From positions 5,332,001 through 5,396,000 of the forward strand of contig NZ_CP114901.1 in assembly GCF_027497175.1 (NCBI RefSeq): a DNA stretch of 64,000 nucleotides, in the 5' to 3' direction. The notes under the pieces were generated by a model, which worked only from the letters and a program-made list of their open reading frames with translations, was not told where the DNA came from and did not search any database. The DNA is from Verrucosispora sp. WMMD573 (GTDB lineage Bacteria; Actinomycetota; Actinomycetes; Mycobacteriales; Micromonosporaceae). Position numbers and translations under genes: made by a program. This document shows positions 42,769 to 50,841 of the stretch, piece by piece. Numbering within the stretch: the stretch's first letter is position 1; the number at the start of each line of letters is the position of its first letter.

Positions 42769-44261
42769 GCGAGATCTCTCTTCCTGTTTCTGACGGGACC
42801 GTCGGGGCGGTGGGTGGGGGTGGGCTGCGCCGGGGGTTGCGGAACGGAAACCGTGCCGCGTGGGCGGCCGCCGAGTTGCGCGACGATGCCGGCCGAGGGC
42901 GGCGGGCTCGGGTCGCTGTCGGAGGCCCGGCTCGACGGCGTCAGATCGGCGTCACGCGCGGTCTTCTGCCACTCGGAGCGAGAGGTGAGCATTCGCGCGA
43001 AGGCGATCCAGACAGCTGCGGACTGCACGTAGCTGTAGAGCCAGTGACTGACGCCGAGCCCCAGGGCGGCGGCCACCGACAGGTGCGGTTCACTTTTGTT
43101 GCGGTAGACCAGGCCCCAGACCGCGAACGGAAGGATCCCGAACACCGCAATCAGCGGGGGTACGCCCCAACCGCCTCCTGCCCACCAGGCGGTGATACCG
43201 CCGGGCGTGCGGGCCACGTACCACCCGAGCACGACGAGACAGCCCAGATAGATCGGCGTGCCGAGGAGCTGGAACCAGGGCGCCGCGAGGAAGTGGGCGA
43301 TCTCCAGCGTGGCGGAGTTGCTGATCCGTCGAGAGTGCAGGACGGCGGCCAGATAACGACCACACTGCATCGATCCCTGCGCCCAGCGGGTTCGCTGGCG
43401 GATCAGTGGGCGGATCCGGGTCAGCGCCTCCTGGGCGACCCAGGTCTCCGCGCAGTACTCGGTACGGCCGCCCTGCAGCAGGATGTGCAGGCCGAGTTCG
43501 AAGTCCTCCAGCAGCGCCCCGTGCCAGGGGGTGCCGTGTTCCGTCGCGAGCTGCCGCAACAGCGAGACCCGGGTGAACTGACCGTTACCGCCCATCGCGA
43601 CGCTCGCGGTGTAGCGGCGCAGTGACTGCATGGCCGCGATCGGCGCGCGGAACTCCATGTCCTGGAGCCGGACCAGCAGCCGGGCCCACCTGCCGGATTC
43701 TCCCGCCGGCCGGAAGCACTGCATCATTCGGACCTCGACCTGTACCGCGGCCACCTCGGCGGCGCCGAAGTACCGCGGACCAGCGAGCGCGGAGCGACAC
43801 CGAGGATCCAGGTAGCTGTCGGCGTCGAGAACACCGACGATGGTCCGTTCGAGGACGGCGTCCGCGGGTAGGTGGCGCGCGATCGCCTCCCACGCGGCGT
43901 TCAGCGCTGCCCCCTTGCCCTGCACGGCGTCGGGCAGCCTGCGGGTCACGACACGGACGCGGGGGTCGGCGGTGAAGGAGCGCAGCACCGCGTCCGTACC
44001 GTCGTCCGACCCGTCATCGACGCACCAGACCGTGACGTCGGGCAAGTCTCGGAGCAGTCGGTGCAGGGTCCCCGCGATCACACTGGCCTCGTTGCGGCAG
44101 GGAATGACGATGTGCCAGTCGTAACTTCGGTGATCCCCACCGCCTGACCGCCCGGTCCGGAGGTGCAGTACGAGAATGCTCAGCACGTATGCGCAGAAGT
44201 AGACGCAGAGCAGGAAGGCCGCCGTGTTCAGGACGGCGAGGGACTGGATCTCAATGGGCAC
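42756..44261 (-). CDS. Membrane glycosyltransferase family 2
   Basis: This 501-residue protein has an N-terminal helix (residues about 5-32) and a cytoplasmic GT-A domain with CVDDGSDDGTDAVL, the metal-binding LDADSYLDPR and QRTRWAQGS (the QxxRW motif of processive synthases). Four or so C-terminal helices follow. The layout resembles hyaluronan/cellulose-synthase-like enzymes that polymerise and export sugars. It overlaps the exosortase gene by 11 bases and the surface-protein gene by 13 bases. The last 60 residues are a hydrophilic proline-rich tail. Confidence 0.87.
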   Translation of the reverse strand: MPIEIQSLAVLNTAAFLLCVYFCAYVLSILVLHLRTGRSGGGDHRSYDWHIVIPCRNEASVIAGTLHRLLRDLPDVTVWCVDDGSDDGTDAVLRSFTADPRVRVVTRRLPDAVQGKGAALNAAWEAIARHLPADAVLERTIVGVLDADSYLDPRCRSALAGPRYFGAAEVAAVQVEVRMMQCFRPAGESGRWARLLVRLQDMEFRAPIAAMQSLRRYTASVAMGGNGQFTRVSLLRQLATEHGTPWHGALLEDFELGLHILLQGGRTEYCAETWVAQEALTRIRPLIRQRTRWAQGSMQCGRYLAAVLHSRRISNSATLEIAHFLAAPWFQLLGTPIYLGCLVVLGWYVARTPGGITAWWAGGGWGVPPLIAVFGILPFAVWGLVYRNKSEPHLSVAAALGLGVSHWLYSYVQSAAVWIAFARMLTSRSEWQKTARDADLTPSSRASDSDPSPPPSAGIVAQLGGRPRGTVSVPQPPAQPTPTHRPDGPVRNRKRDLACTK

Positions 44262-44808
44262 CCGGTGACCTCCGTGTCCGGCTTCCCCGGCCTACCAGGA
44301 GGAAAAAGACGATGGCCACGGCGATGAGTCCGATGGTGCTGATGGCCGAGCCGATGAGCACATGGCTGCGCTGGTAACCGACTTCGAAGCCCCACAGCTG
44401 CATCGACGCGACAACGGCCGCGAGGCGCATCTGGTTGACCACCACGAGCAGCCCGATCGCCAGGCCCACCGCGACCAGCGCACGGGTCAGCGTCACCCGC
44501 CGGAAGCCGACCAGCAGAGCGGCGAGGAAGAATGGTGGAACCAGCAGCAGGGCGACCGAGCAACCGGTGGAGACCAGAAATCCGACCCAGCGCTGTTCCA
44601 GCGGGAAGATGACGGCGGCCCCGATGGAGGTGGTGTCAGCGAGACCGATCGCGGAGACCAGTCGTGCGTTCAGCCATGCCTCGACCACTGCCACGTCGTG
44701 CCATCGCCGCAGTAAGACAGTTCCAAACGCGATGCCGCAGACAGCACCGAGCGAGGCCTGGAGCCAACTCGTCGCGGTGAATCGGCCGGTCGGCGGCCGC
44801 TTGCTCAT
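44251..44808 (-). CDS. Exosortase/archaeosortase family protein
   Basis: This 185-residue integral membrane protein has about six helices and the family catalytic triad in the expected order: C83 in STGCSVALLL, R128 in NQMRLAAVV, H149 in QRSHVLIGS. Exosortases cleave C-terminal sorting signals of exported proteins and attach them to the surface. The likely targets are the choice-of-anchor protein at 41911-42768 and perhaps the small peptide encoded just upstream. The start is ATG 44808, overlapping the stop of that small gene (ATGA). Confidence 0.85.
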   Translation of the reverse strand: MSKRPPTGRFTATSWLQASLGAVCGIAFGTVLLRRWHDVAVVEAWLNARLVSAIGLADTTSIGAAVIFPLEQRWVGFLVSTGCSVALLLVPPFFLAALLVGFRRVTLTRALVAVGLAIGLLVVVNQMRLAAVVASMQLWGFEVGYQRSHVLIGSAISTIGLIAVAIVFFLLVGRGSRTRRSPGAH

Positions 44809-44954
44809 CGAGGTCGACTCACGAACGTGGCGAGCCAGAGGGTGGTCCCGAGTAGGATCAGTCCGATCCCGACGAGCAGCCAGGAATGTATCGCTACGCC
44901 GGTCGTGGCCAGCCCTCCGCCGACCGCCGGACCCTTCGTCGGAACCCCGTACAT
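44805..44954 (-). CDS. 49-residue membrane peptide with LATTG motif, coupled to the exosortase
   Basis: This small gene has a strong ribosome-binding site (GGAGGGAG), and its stop overlaps the exosortase start. The product has a short Gly-rich N-terminus ending in LATTG, then one hydrophobic helix (AIHSWLLVGIGLILLGTTLW) and a short basic-ending tail. It looks like an isolated sorting signal: motif, helix, charged tail. It may be a substrate, a helper subunit or a regulator of the exosortase. No homologue is recognised from memory. Confidence 0.7.
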   Translation of the reverse strand: MYGVPTKGPAVGGGLATTGVAIHSWLLVGIGLILLGTTLWLATFVSRPR

Positions 44955-45269
44955 CAGCCTTCACTCCCTCCGGTATGAGGCCGCAGCCCCCCACGCGACA
45001 AAAGGAACATATAGGACATGGGTGGCGATAGGTGACCTCTTCATAATCTGACTGATCTTCGCGGTAGGTCCGCCACGGATCGCCGGGCGGCGGTGGATAC
45101 CCCGTGATCGACCCATTGAGGGGTGCTCTGGTCAGCGATGTCCGGGGCGCAGCGCGGCCCGGTTCAACACACGGCCTGGCCGCACCTCTCATCCGAGGTG
45201 CGGCTGGTCGCGACCGATCGGATCGTCGATGCCCGCTGTGCGGTCAGACCGAGGAGGCGCAGCGGCAGG
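44955..45269 (-). other. 315-bp gap upstream of the small-peptide/exosortase operon
   Basis: There is no gene here on either strand that I can support. Close to 44960-45060 the sequence turns AT-richer (GTCCTATATGTTCC on the minus strand), a plausible promoter for the operon starting at 44954. The rest has the composition of neighbouring coding DNA but no family match. Confidence 0.45.
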
Positions 45270-46328
45270 TCACTGCGAGGCTCCCACCGGCTGCCCCTGT
45301 CGTGGCCGGTAGGTGCGCTGTGGACCTCCCGCGCGCCGCCGCCATGCCTCGCGGGCGGTGAGCTGCACTCCCTCGGCGAGCCCGATCGTGGGCCGCCACC
45401 CGAGTTGGGCAAGCGCCTTGCTGCCGTCCAGCGCCATTCGGCGTACCTCGTGCGGGTTGGGATGCGGCGCGTAGTGTGCGTCCGCCTCCACCGCCAGCAC
45501 CGAGCGGACGAGCCCATAGAGATCGTTGATGCTGGTCTCTATGCCGGTGCCGATGTTGACCAGTCCGGCGCCCGGGTAATGACAGGCCCGGGCCACCGCG
45601 TCGGCCACGTCCACGATGTGCACGAAGTCTCGGGTCTGCTCGCCGTCGCCGTGGATGGTGGGTGGGCAGCCGTTCAGCAGCGCCTCGGTCATCACGGCCA
45701 CCACGCTGCTACCGCCCCCCGCGGGCCGCGGGCCGTAGACGTTGCCGAGCGCCAGAGCCGTGTACGTCATGCCCCGTTCTCGCCGGTACCAGTCCAGATA
45801 GCAGAGCGCCACAGCCTTGCTGATGCCGTACGGACTTGTGGCAGCCAGTGGTCGGTCCTCCCGGATCGGCAGGGCCTCCGACGGGAGACTTCCGTAGATC
45901 GCACTGCTGGCGGCATGCACGAACAGCCGTACTCCAGCCTGCGCGCAGGCGTCCAGCACATTGATCGTCCCGAAGATGTTCACATCGGCGTCGAACAGCG
46001 GGGACTCCCGGGCGGCCTGCAGGCTGCCCTGACCCGCGAGGTGTACCACCACTTCGGGTTCCCACTCGTGAATGATGTCGACCGCCTCCGCGGTGCGGAT
46101 GTCGCCTCTGAGGACGTCTGACTGCGAGAGCCCGCCGTACGCGGCGTCGGCGAGGTTCTCGACCCGGCCGGTCGAGAAGTCGTCGAGCACCTTTACGTGA
46201 ATACCCATCAGCATCAAGCGCGCGACGACGTGGCTGCCGATGAATCCGGCCCCGCCGGTCACCAGAACGCGATTCGGAATTGAGTTGCCTTGCCCGACTG
46301 ACTCGGCCCCGTTCGGCGGAACTTCCAT
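45270..46328 (-). CDS. NAD-dependent sugar epimerase/dehydratase (extended SDR)
   Basis: This 352-residue extended short-chain dehydrogenase of the UDP-glucose 4-epimerase type has VLVTGGAGFIGSHVVARL for NAD binding (about residue 20) and the YxxxK catalytic pair as YGISKAVAL. A preceding SSAIYG carries the Ser. It modifies a nucleotide sugar, probably at C4, for the surface polymer. It is the first gene of the minus arm and divergent from the phosphoglycosyltransferase across a 230-bp promoter region. The exact sugar is not determined by these motifs. Confidence 0.88.
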   Translation of the reverse strand: MEVPPNGAESVGQGNSIPNRVLVTGGAGFIGSHVVARLMLMGIHVKVLDDFSTGRVENLADAAYGGLSQSDVLRGDIRTAEAVDIIHEWEPEVVVHLAGQGSLQAARESPLFDADVNIFGTINVLDACAQAGVRLFVHAASSAIYGSLPSEALPIREDRPLAATSPYGISKAVALCYLDWYRRERGMTYTALALGNVYGPRPAGGGSSVVAVMTEALLNGCPPTIHGDGEQTRDFVHIVDVADAVARACHYPGAGLVNIGTGIETSINDLYGLVRSVLAVEADAHYAPHPNPHEVRRMALDGSKALAQLGWRPTIGLAEGVQLTAREAWRRRAGGPQRTYRPRQGQPVGASQ

Positions 46329-46558
46329 CGTGAACTCCTTGGCAGCGGGGTGGTGACTTTTCTCGGCATCGCCGTGCGAACTGCCGTTACCTTCCGTTGA
46401 GCAGGATTATCCTGGCATAAACGCATCAAACGGGCATAGACTTTCGTAGACGAAAAAGCTTTGTTTTATGGCAAATAAGCCGTTTATCCCAGTGGATCGT
46501 TCATAGTGCTGTCGGGAGCATCAACGCGCTCATGGGCCGCTGGGAGGAGGTCAGCCGG
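46329..46558. promoter_or_regulatory. AT-rich divergent promoter region of the polysaccharide locus
   Basis: The region separates the epimerase (minus) and the phosphoglycosyltransferase (plus). From about 46380 to 46500 it is much richer in A and T than the rest of the window. It includes a short inverted repeat TTTCG-TAGA-CGAAA (46442-46454) and GCATAAACG and ATGGCAAATAAG segments. No known operator could be assigned. It likely holds both promoters and a regulator site. Confidence 0.55.
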
Positions 46559-47587
46559 GTGGACAAACCGTCAATCGCCGCGCCAATTGAAGATTCTCCG
46601 CGAACGAAGCCTGGGCACCCGCCTCGCCGGCACGGGGGTACGTCTCTGCTCAGCGCCCGCCGGAGCGTCTCGGCGCGGCAGGCGGGCGGCGGACGCCTAC
46701 GCGCACTGGTGATCGAGCCGGCCGACTCACCCGTACGGTCCGACCGGCTCAACGAGGAATTCGACGTCGTGCTTCGCGTGCCGGCGCCCAGTCGCACCGA
46801 GCAACTCACGGCGGTCCTTCGACGGCTACGGCCAAGGGTGCTACTGCTCAAGAATTCCCTCGACAGCATCGACGAGCCCACGGTGGCCGCATGCCAGCAA
46901 CTGGGCGTGGAGATCCTGGTGTTGGCACGGCCCGTCTACGGACTACTGCCCACCCGAGGCCTCCGGCGCTTCGGCGGGCTGCCCTGGATCCGACTGCGGT
47001 CGAGCCAGCGTCGTCGCGCCAGCGAACATGTCAAGCGGTACCTCGACCTGGGCATCATCGCGCTCAGCGCGACGCTGGTGCTGCCGCTGATCCTCGCCAT
47101 CACCGTGGTGCTCTCCTTCACCGGTCCGCCGTTCTACCGCCAGCAACGCGTCGGCACGGGCGGACGGCCGTTCTACATGATCAAATTCCGGACCATGCGA
47201 CCCGGGGCGGAACGCGAGACCGGGCCGGTGCTTGCCCGGCCGGAGGACACCCGGATCACCCGGGTCGGACGCCATCTACGCCGCACCCGACTGGACGAAC
47301 TCCCGCAACTGTGGAACGTCATCCGTGGCGAGATGAGTCTGGTCGGTCCGCGCCCCGAACGGCCCGAGTTCATCGCGGAGTTCCGGCAACTGCCGCACTA
47401 CGACCTGCGCCATCTGGTCCGACCGGGACTCACCGGGCTGGCGCAACTCACCGGTGGCTATGCCGCAACGGTGGAGGAGAAGCTCCGCTGCGACCTGTTC
47501 TACCTCAACTGTCGTTCGCTGCGGCTGGACCTGAGCCTACTGGCCCTGACCGTCCTGGATCTGTTCCGGGGATTCCCCCGTGGCTAG
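46559..47587 (+). CDS. Polyprenyl-phosphate sugar-1-phosphate transferase (initiating)
   Basis: This 342-residue enzyme starts a polysaccharide repeat by transferring sugar-1-phosphate to undecaprenyl phosphate. The catalytic half (about 155-342) has one membrane helix followed by [20 protein letters not shown], then [28 protein letters not shown] and [10 protein letters not shown], the hallmark of the bacterial sugar transferase family. The N-terminal half is a CoA-binding-like domain. The usual four N-terminal helices are absent. GTG 46559 has GGAGGAGG 8 bases upstream; ATG 46532 is an alternative. Confidence 0.88.
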   Translation: MDKPSIAAPIEDSPRTKPGHPPRRHGGTSLLSARRSVSARQAGGGRLRALVIEPADSPVRSDRLNEEFDVVLRVPAPSRTEQLTAVLRRLRPRVLLLKNSLDSIDEPTVAACQQLGVEILVLARPVYGLLPTRGLRRFGGLPWIRLRSSQRRRASEHVKRYLDLGIIALSATLVLPLILAITVVLSFTGPPFYRQQRVGTGGRPFYMIKFRTMRPGAERETGPVLARPEDTRITRVGRHLRRTRLDELPQLWNVIRGEMSLVGPRPERPEFIAEFRQLPHYDLRHLVRPGLTGLAQLTGGYAATVEEKLRCDLFYLNCRSLRLDLSLLALTVLDLFRGFPRG

Positions 47588-49142
47588 CCCGACCGGCACC
47601 GCTGGCGGGCGACTTGCCCGCAACACGTTGAGCATGCTGGGCGCCCGGGTGGTGATGGCACTGGCCGGGCTGGTCACACTGCCCATCGTCTACCAGCATC
47701 TCGGACCCAAGGCGTTCGGCATCTGGGTGCTGCTGACCGGTCTGCTCGCCATCGCCGCGCTGTTCGACCTCGGCCTCGGCTCTGCCCTGGTGCGGGAGGT
47801 GGCGAGCGTCAACGCCCAGAGCGGGCCGAGCGAGGTGATCAGACGGCTGCTCGGGCTTGGCCTGGCCTGGGGACTCATCCTCGGCGGGCTCACCTTCTCC
47901 GCGCTCGCCGCCAGTTGGCCGTGGATCGCCCACCTGCTACGACTCGGTGAGCTGACCCGAGATGCGTGGCACGCGGCGCTATGGCTGCTGCTCGGTCTGG
48001 TGGCCAACGGGGTGGAGCTCCCCTGGCGCGCGGTGCTGGAGGGTGTTCAGCGCTACGGAACGTTGGCACTGGTGAGCACCGCGATGGCCGTCCTCGGGGC
48101 GGCACTGACGATCGCGGTGGTGCGGCTCGGCGGCGGTCTGGTCGCGCTCGCCGCCGCCACCGGGGCGACGAGTGCGATCCGGACCATTCTGCTCGCCGCC
48201 GCAGCAGAACACCGGCACCGAAACCTGACTCCCCGCTGGGGCCGGCTGACCGGTCACGATGTCCGGCGTATCGGCGGGTACGGTCTGCGGGTTCAGGTGT
48301 CCAGTGGCGCCGCCGCCGTGAACGTGGAACTCGATCGGCTCGTCCTCGGCGGCTTCTTCGGCCCAGCGGTGGCCGGCAATGCCGATCTCGGCGTCCGTCT
48401 GCTCAATCTGTTGCGGCTACCGCCCGGCTTCGCGTTGCTCGTGTTGTTCCCCGCCGCGGTCCGGCGCACGGTCACCGGCGGACGGGCCTGGCTCGACACC
48501 TTCTACCTTGACGCGACACGTCACCTGGCCGCGTTTCTCGCGCCGGCGGCGGCAGCCCTGATGGTCGCCGCCGATCCCCTGGTGCGGCTGTGGCTCGGGG
48601 AACCGGTGCCGTGGGCCGCGCCGACCATCGCGGTCCTCGCTCCCGCGTACGCGCTCAACCTGATCATGGGCGCGGCCACCATCGTCGCCCGGGTCGAGGG
48701 CCGTCCCGGCCTTGAGACGCGCTACGTGCTGCTGTCGGTCGTGCTGAACGTGGCGCTGACCGTACCGCTGCTGATTTTCGCTGGTCCGCTCGGGGTGCCA
48801 ACCGCCACCGCGCTCGCGGTGGTGCTCGCCACGGCGTACTTCATGGCCCACTTCCACCAGGCGACGGCGCGCCCGATGCGGCCGATGCTGCGGACACTGT
48901 GGGTGCCGACCGCCGCAGCGACGGTCGCGGGTGTCATCACCGCTGCCCTCGTCGGGTACCTGCCGGACGGTCCGGGACGATCCTGCGCAGCGCTTTCCGT
49001 CGTCACCCGCGCGGGCCTGACGCTGACGCTCGCCGCCGGGCTGCTCATGCTGTGCGGGTATCCGCGAGCCGACGAACGAGCCTGGCTGCGGTCGCTCGCC
49101 GGTCGGGTCCGATCCACGCTGGCCACCGGAGTCCACCGATGA
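47580..49142 (+). CDS. Polysaccharide flippase (Wzx-like)
   Basis: This 520-residue membrane protein of the oligosaccharide flippase family has about 12-14 helices. Typical parts are the N-terminal ARNTLSMLGARVVMALAGLV and TLPIVYQHLGPKAFGIWVLL segments. It moves lipid-linked repeat units across the membrane. It overlaps the phosphoglycosyltransferase gene by eight bases and the next methyltransferase by four. With the Wzy-like protein at 53334-54644 it implies a Wzx/Wzy pathway. Confidence 0.88.
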   Translation: MASPTGTAGGRLARNTLSMLGARVVMALAGLVTLPIVYQHLGPKAFGIWVLLTGLLAIAALFDLGLGSALVREVASVNAQSGPSEVIRRLLGLGLAWGLILGGLTFSALAASWPWIAHLLRLGELTRDAWHAALWLLLGLVANGVELPWRAVLEGVQRYGTLALVSTAMAVLGAALTIAVVRLGGGLVALAAATGATSAIRTILLAAAAEHRHRNLTPRWGRLTGHDVRRIGGYGLRVQVSSGAAAVNVELDRLVLGGFFGPAVAGNADLGVRLLNLLRLPPGFALLVLFPAAVRRTVTGGRAWLDTFYLDATRHLAAFLAPAAAALMVAADPLVRLWLGEPVPWAAPTIAVLAPAYALNLIMGAATIVARVEGRPGLETRYVLLSVVLNVALTVPLLIFAGPLGVPTATALAVVLATAYFMAHFHQATARPMRPMLRTLWVPTAAATVAGVITAALVGYLPDGPGRSCAALSVVTRAGLTLTLAAGLLMLCGYPRADERAWLRSLAGRVRSTLATGVHR

Positions 49143-49987
49143 GCCTTGATCTGTCCCCCGCCCACTGCCTGAACTGTGGAGACGGCCAGCCACACCGCGA
49201 AACCCTCGGTGGCGCCGTACGCCGTTGCACCTGCTGCGGGCTTGGCTGGACGGTGCCGGATCCGACCGTCGGCCCGGCCCGGTACGACCTGGACTACTTC
49301 ACCGGCGGCGGCTACGAGGACTACTTCCGCAGCGCACCCCGACGGTTCGAGGCGGGGCGGCGGTTGCGGTGGCTGTCGACCGTGGTGCCGCCCTCGGTGT
49401 TGGTGGAGGCGGGCTGCGCGGGCGGCTACTTCCTGGAAGCAGCCCAGCGTGCCGGTTTCACAGTCACCGGAGTGGAGGTGTCGCAGGTGGCGGCGAAGTT
49501 CGCCGTCGAACAGCTGCGGGTGCCGGTAAGACAGGGCTACTTCGAGCAGGTCGCACCAACGCTACAAGCCGACGTCGTCTGCGCGTTCCACGTGCTGGAG
49601 CACGTCGACGATCCACGAACGTTCCTACACGCCGCACGGAACGTGCTGACACCCGGCGGATGGCTGGCCCTCGAAGTACCGAACATCGCCTCCGCCGCCG
49701 CCACCCGCCTCGGACAGCAGTGGCCCGCCCTGCAACCGGCGTACCACCGCTGGCACTTCACCCCAACCTCGCTGACCCGGCTGCTGGCCACCGAGGGATT
49801 CGAGGTCGTCCGGCAGGACACCACCGTCTTCCGGTTCTACATGCCGATCGGATACCGCATGCGACACGCCCGACGGTTGCTTCCGCCCGACTGGATCAAT
49901 CTGCGCTCGCCACGCCTGACCCATCGGCGGCGGGGAGACCTCCTGCGGGTGATCGCCCGCAAACCGCGAGATGTATGGAGCGGCTGA
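49139..49987 (+). CDS. Class I methyltransferase with N-terminal zinc-ribbon-like motif (copy 1)
   Basis: This 282-residue enzyme has a CxxC...CxxC motif near residues 9-35 (CLNCGDG and CTCCGLGW) followed by a SAM-binding fold: VLVEAGCAGGYFLEAAQRAG, VVCAFHVLEHVDDP and LTPGGWLALEVP. It probably methylates a sugar or lipid-linked intermediate in the exopolysaccharide pathway. The central 386 bases (49340-49725) are identical to the next gene, while the N- and C-terminal parts differ. The start overlaps the flippase stop. Confidence 0.85.
   Translation: MSLDLSPAHCLNCGDGQPHRETLGGAVRRCTCCGLGWTVPDPTVGPARYDLDYFTGGGYEDYFRSAPRRFEAGRRLRWLSTVVPPSVLVEAGCAGGYFLEAAQRAGFTVTGVEVSQVAAKFAVEQLRVPVRQGYFEQVAPTLQADVVCAFHVLEHVDDPRTFLHAARNVLTPGGWLALEVPNIASAAATRLGQQWPALQPAYHRWHFTPTSLTRLLATEGFEVVRQDTTVFRFYMPIGYRMRHARRLLPPDWINLRSPRLTHRRRGDLLRVIARKPRDVWSG
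49340..49725 (+). repeat. 386-bp block identical to 50194-50579 (copy 1)
   Basis: Base-by-base comparison shows no difference from the block 854 bases downstream. It covers the SAM-binding core of both methyltransferases (RRFEAGRRLRW to LGQQWP). Outside it, identity drops abruptly at both ends. Confidence 0.95.
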
Positions 49988-50841
49988 TGAAGCTCAGCAA
50001 CGACGATCTGACCACCTGCCGCCTGTGCGGACGCGACGGCCGGCCCGACCCGGCGCTGGATGGAATGCTGCGCCGCTGCACCGAGTGCGGATTCCTCTGG
50101 ACCGCAGGTATCGCGGTACCACCGGACGAACTGTATGACGAAGCCTATTACCTGACCGACGGTTACCAGGATTACTTCGCGGCCAGCGGCCAGCGACGGT
50201 TCGAGGCGGGGCGGCGGTTGCGGTGGCTGTCGACCGTGGTGCCGCCCTCGGTGTTGGTGGAGGCGGGCTGCGCGGGCGGCTACTTCCTGGAAGCAGCCCA
50301 GCGTGCCGGTTTCACAGTCACCGGAGTGGAGGTGTCGCAGGTGGCGGCGAAGTTCGCCGTCGAACAGCTGCGGGTGCCGGTAAGACAGGGCTACTTCGAG
50401 CAGGTCGCACCAACGCTACAAGCCGACGTCGTCTGCGCGTTCCACGTGCTGGAGCACGTCGACGATCCACGAACGTTCCTACACGCCGCACGGAACGTGC
50501 TGACACCCGGCGGATGGCTGGCCCTCGAAGTACCGAACATCGCCTCCGCCGCCGCCACCCGCCTCGGACAGCAGTGGCCGGCGGTGGCACCCCAATATCA
50601 CCGATGGCACTTCACCCCCGACACGCTCAGTCGGCTGCTGTGCCAGACCGGCTTCAAGGTGGTCTCGCACGACACGGTCTTCTCCCGCTTCTACTGGCAG
50701 CCGATGTCACGTCTGCGGCGGGCCCGCGACCTTCTCGTCGCCGACGTCGCCGCCAGTCGGTCGCCCCGGATGCGCCATCCACTCCTCGGCGACCTGCTCC
50801 GCGTCTTCGCCCGCCGCGAGGAAGCGGCGGTGGATCGATGA
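49987..50841 (+). CDS. Class I methyltransferase with N-terminal zinc-ribbon-like motif (copy 2)
   Basis: This 284-residue paralogue of the preceding gene has its own zinc-ribbon-like N-terminus (CRLCGRDG and CTECGFLW) and C-terminal substrate part. The SAM-binding core is identical at the DNA level. The start overlaps the stop of copy 1 by one base, and its stop overlaps the next glycosyltransferase (ATGA). Different flanks with one shared core suggest different acceptor sugars or positions. Confidence 0.85.
   Translation: MKLSNDDLTTCRLCGRDGRPDPALDGMLRRCTECGFLWTAGIAVPPDELYDEAYYLTDGYQDYFAASGQRRFEAGRRLRWLSTVVPPSVLVEAGCAGGYFLEAAQRAGFTVTGVEVSQVAAKFAVEQLRVPVRQGYFEQVAPTLQADVVCAFHVLEHVDDPRTFLHAARNVLTPGGWLALEVPNIASAAATRLGQQWPAVAPQYHRWHFTPDTLSRLLCQTGFKVVSHDTVFSRFYWQPMSRLRRARDLLVADVAASRSPRMRHPLLGDLLRVFARREEAAVDR
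50194..50579 (+). repeat. 386-bp block identical to 49340-49725 (copy 2)
   Basis: Second copy of the identical block in direct orientation, in the same reading frame of the paralogous methyltransferase. It could be a substrate for recombination that deletes or expands one gene. Confidence 0.95.

Noticed and set aside
50223..50837. Upstream extension of the GT2 gene through the methyltransferase repeat
   Set aside because: It reads the repeat in the wrong frame. The GT2 start is ATG 50838, overlapping the methyltransferase stop.
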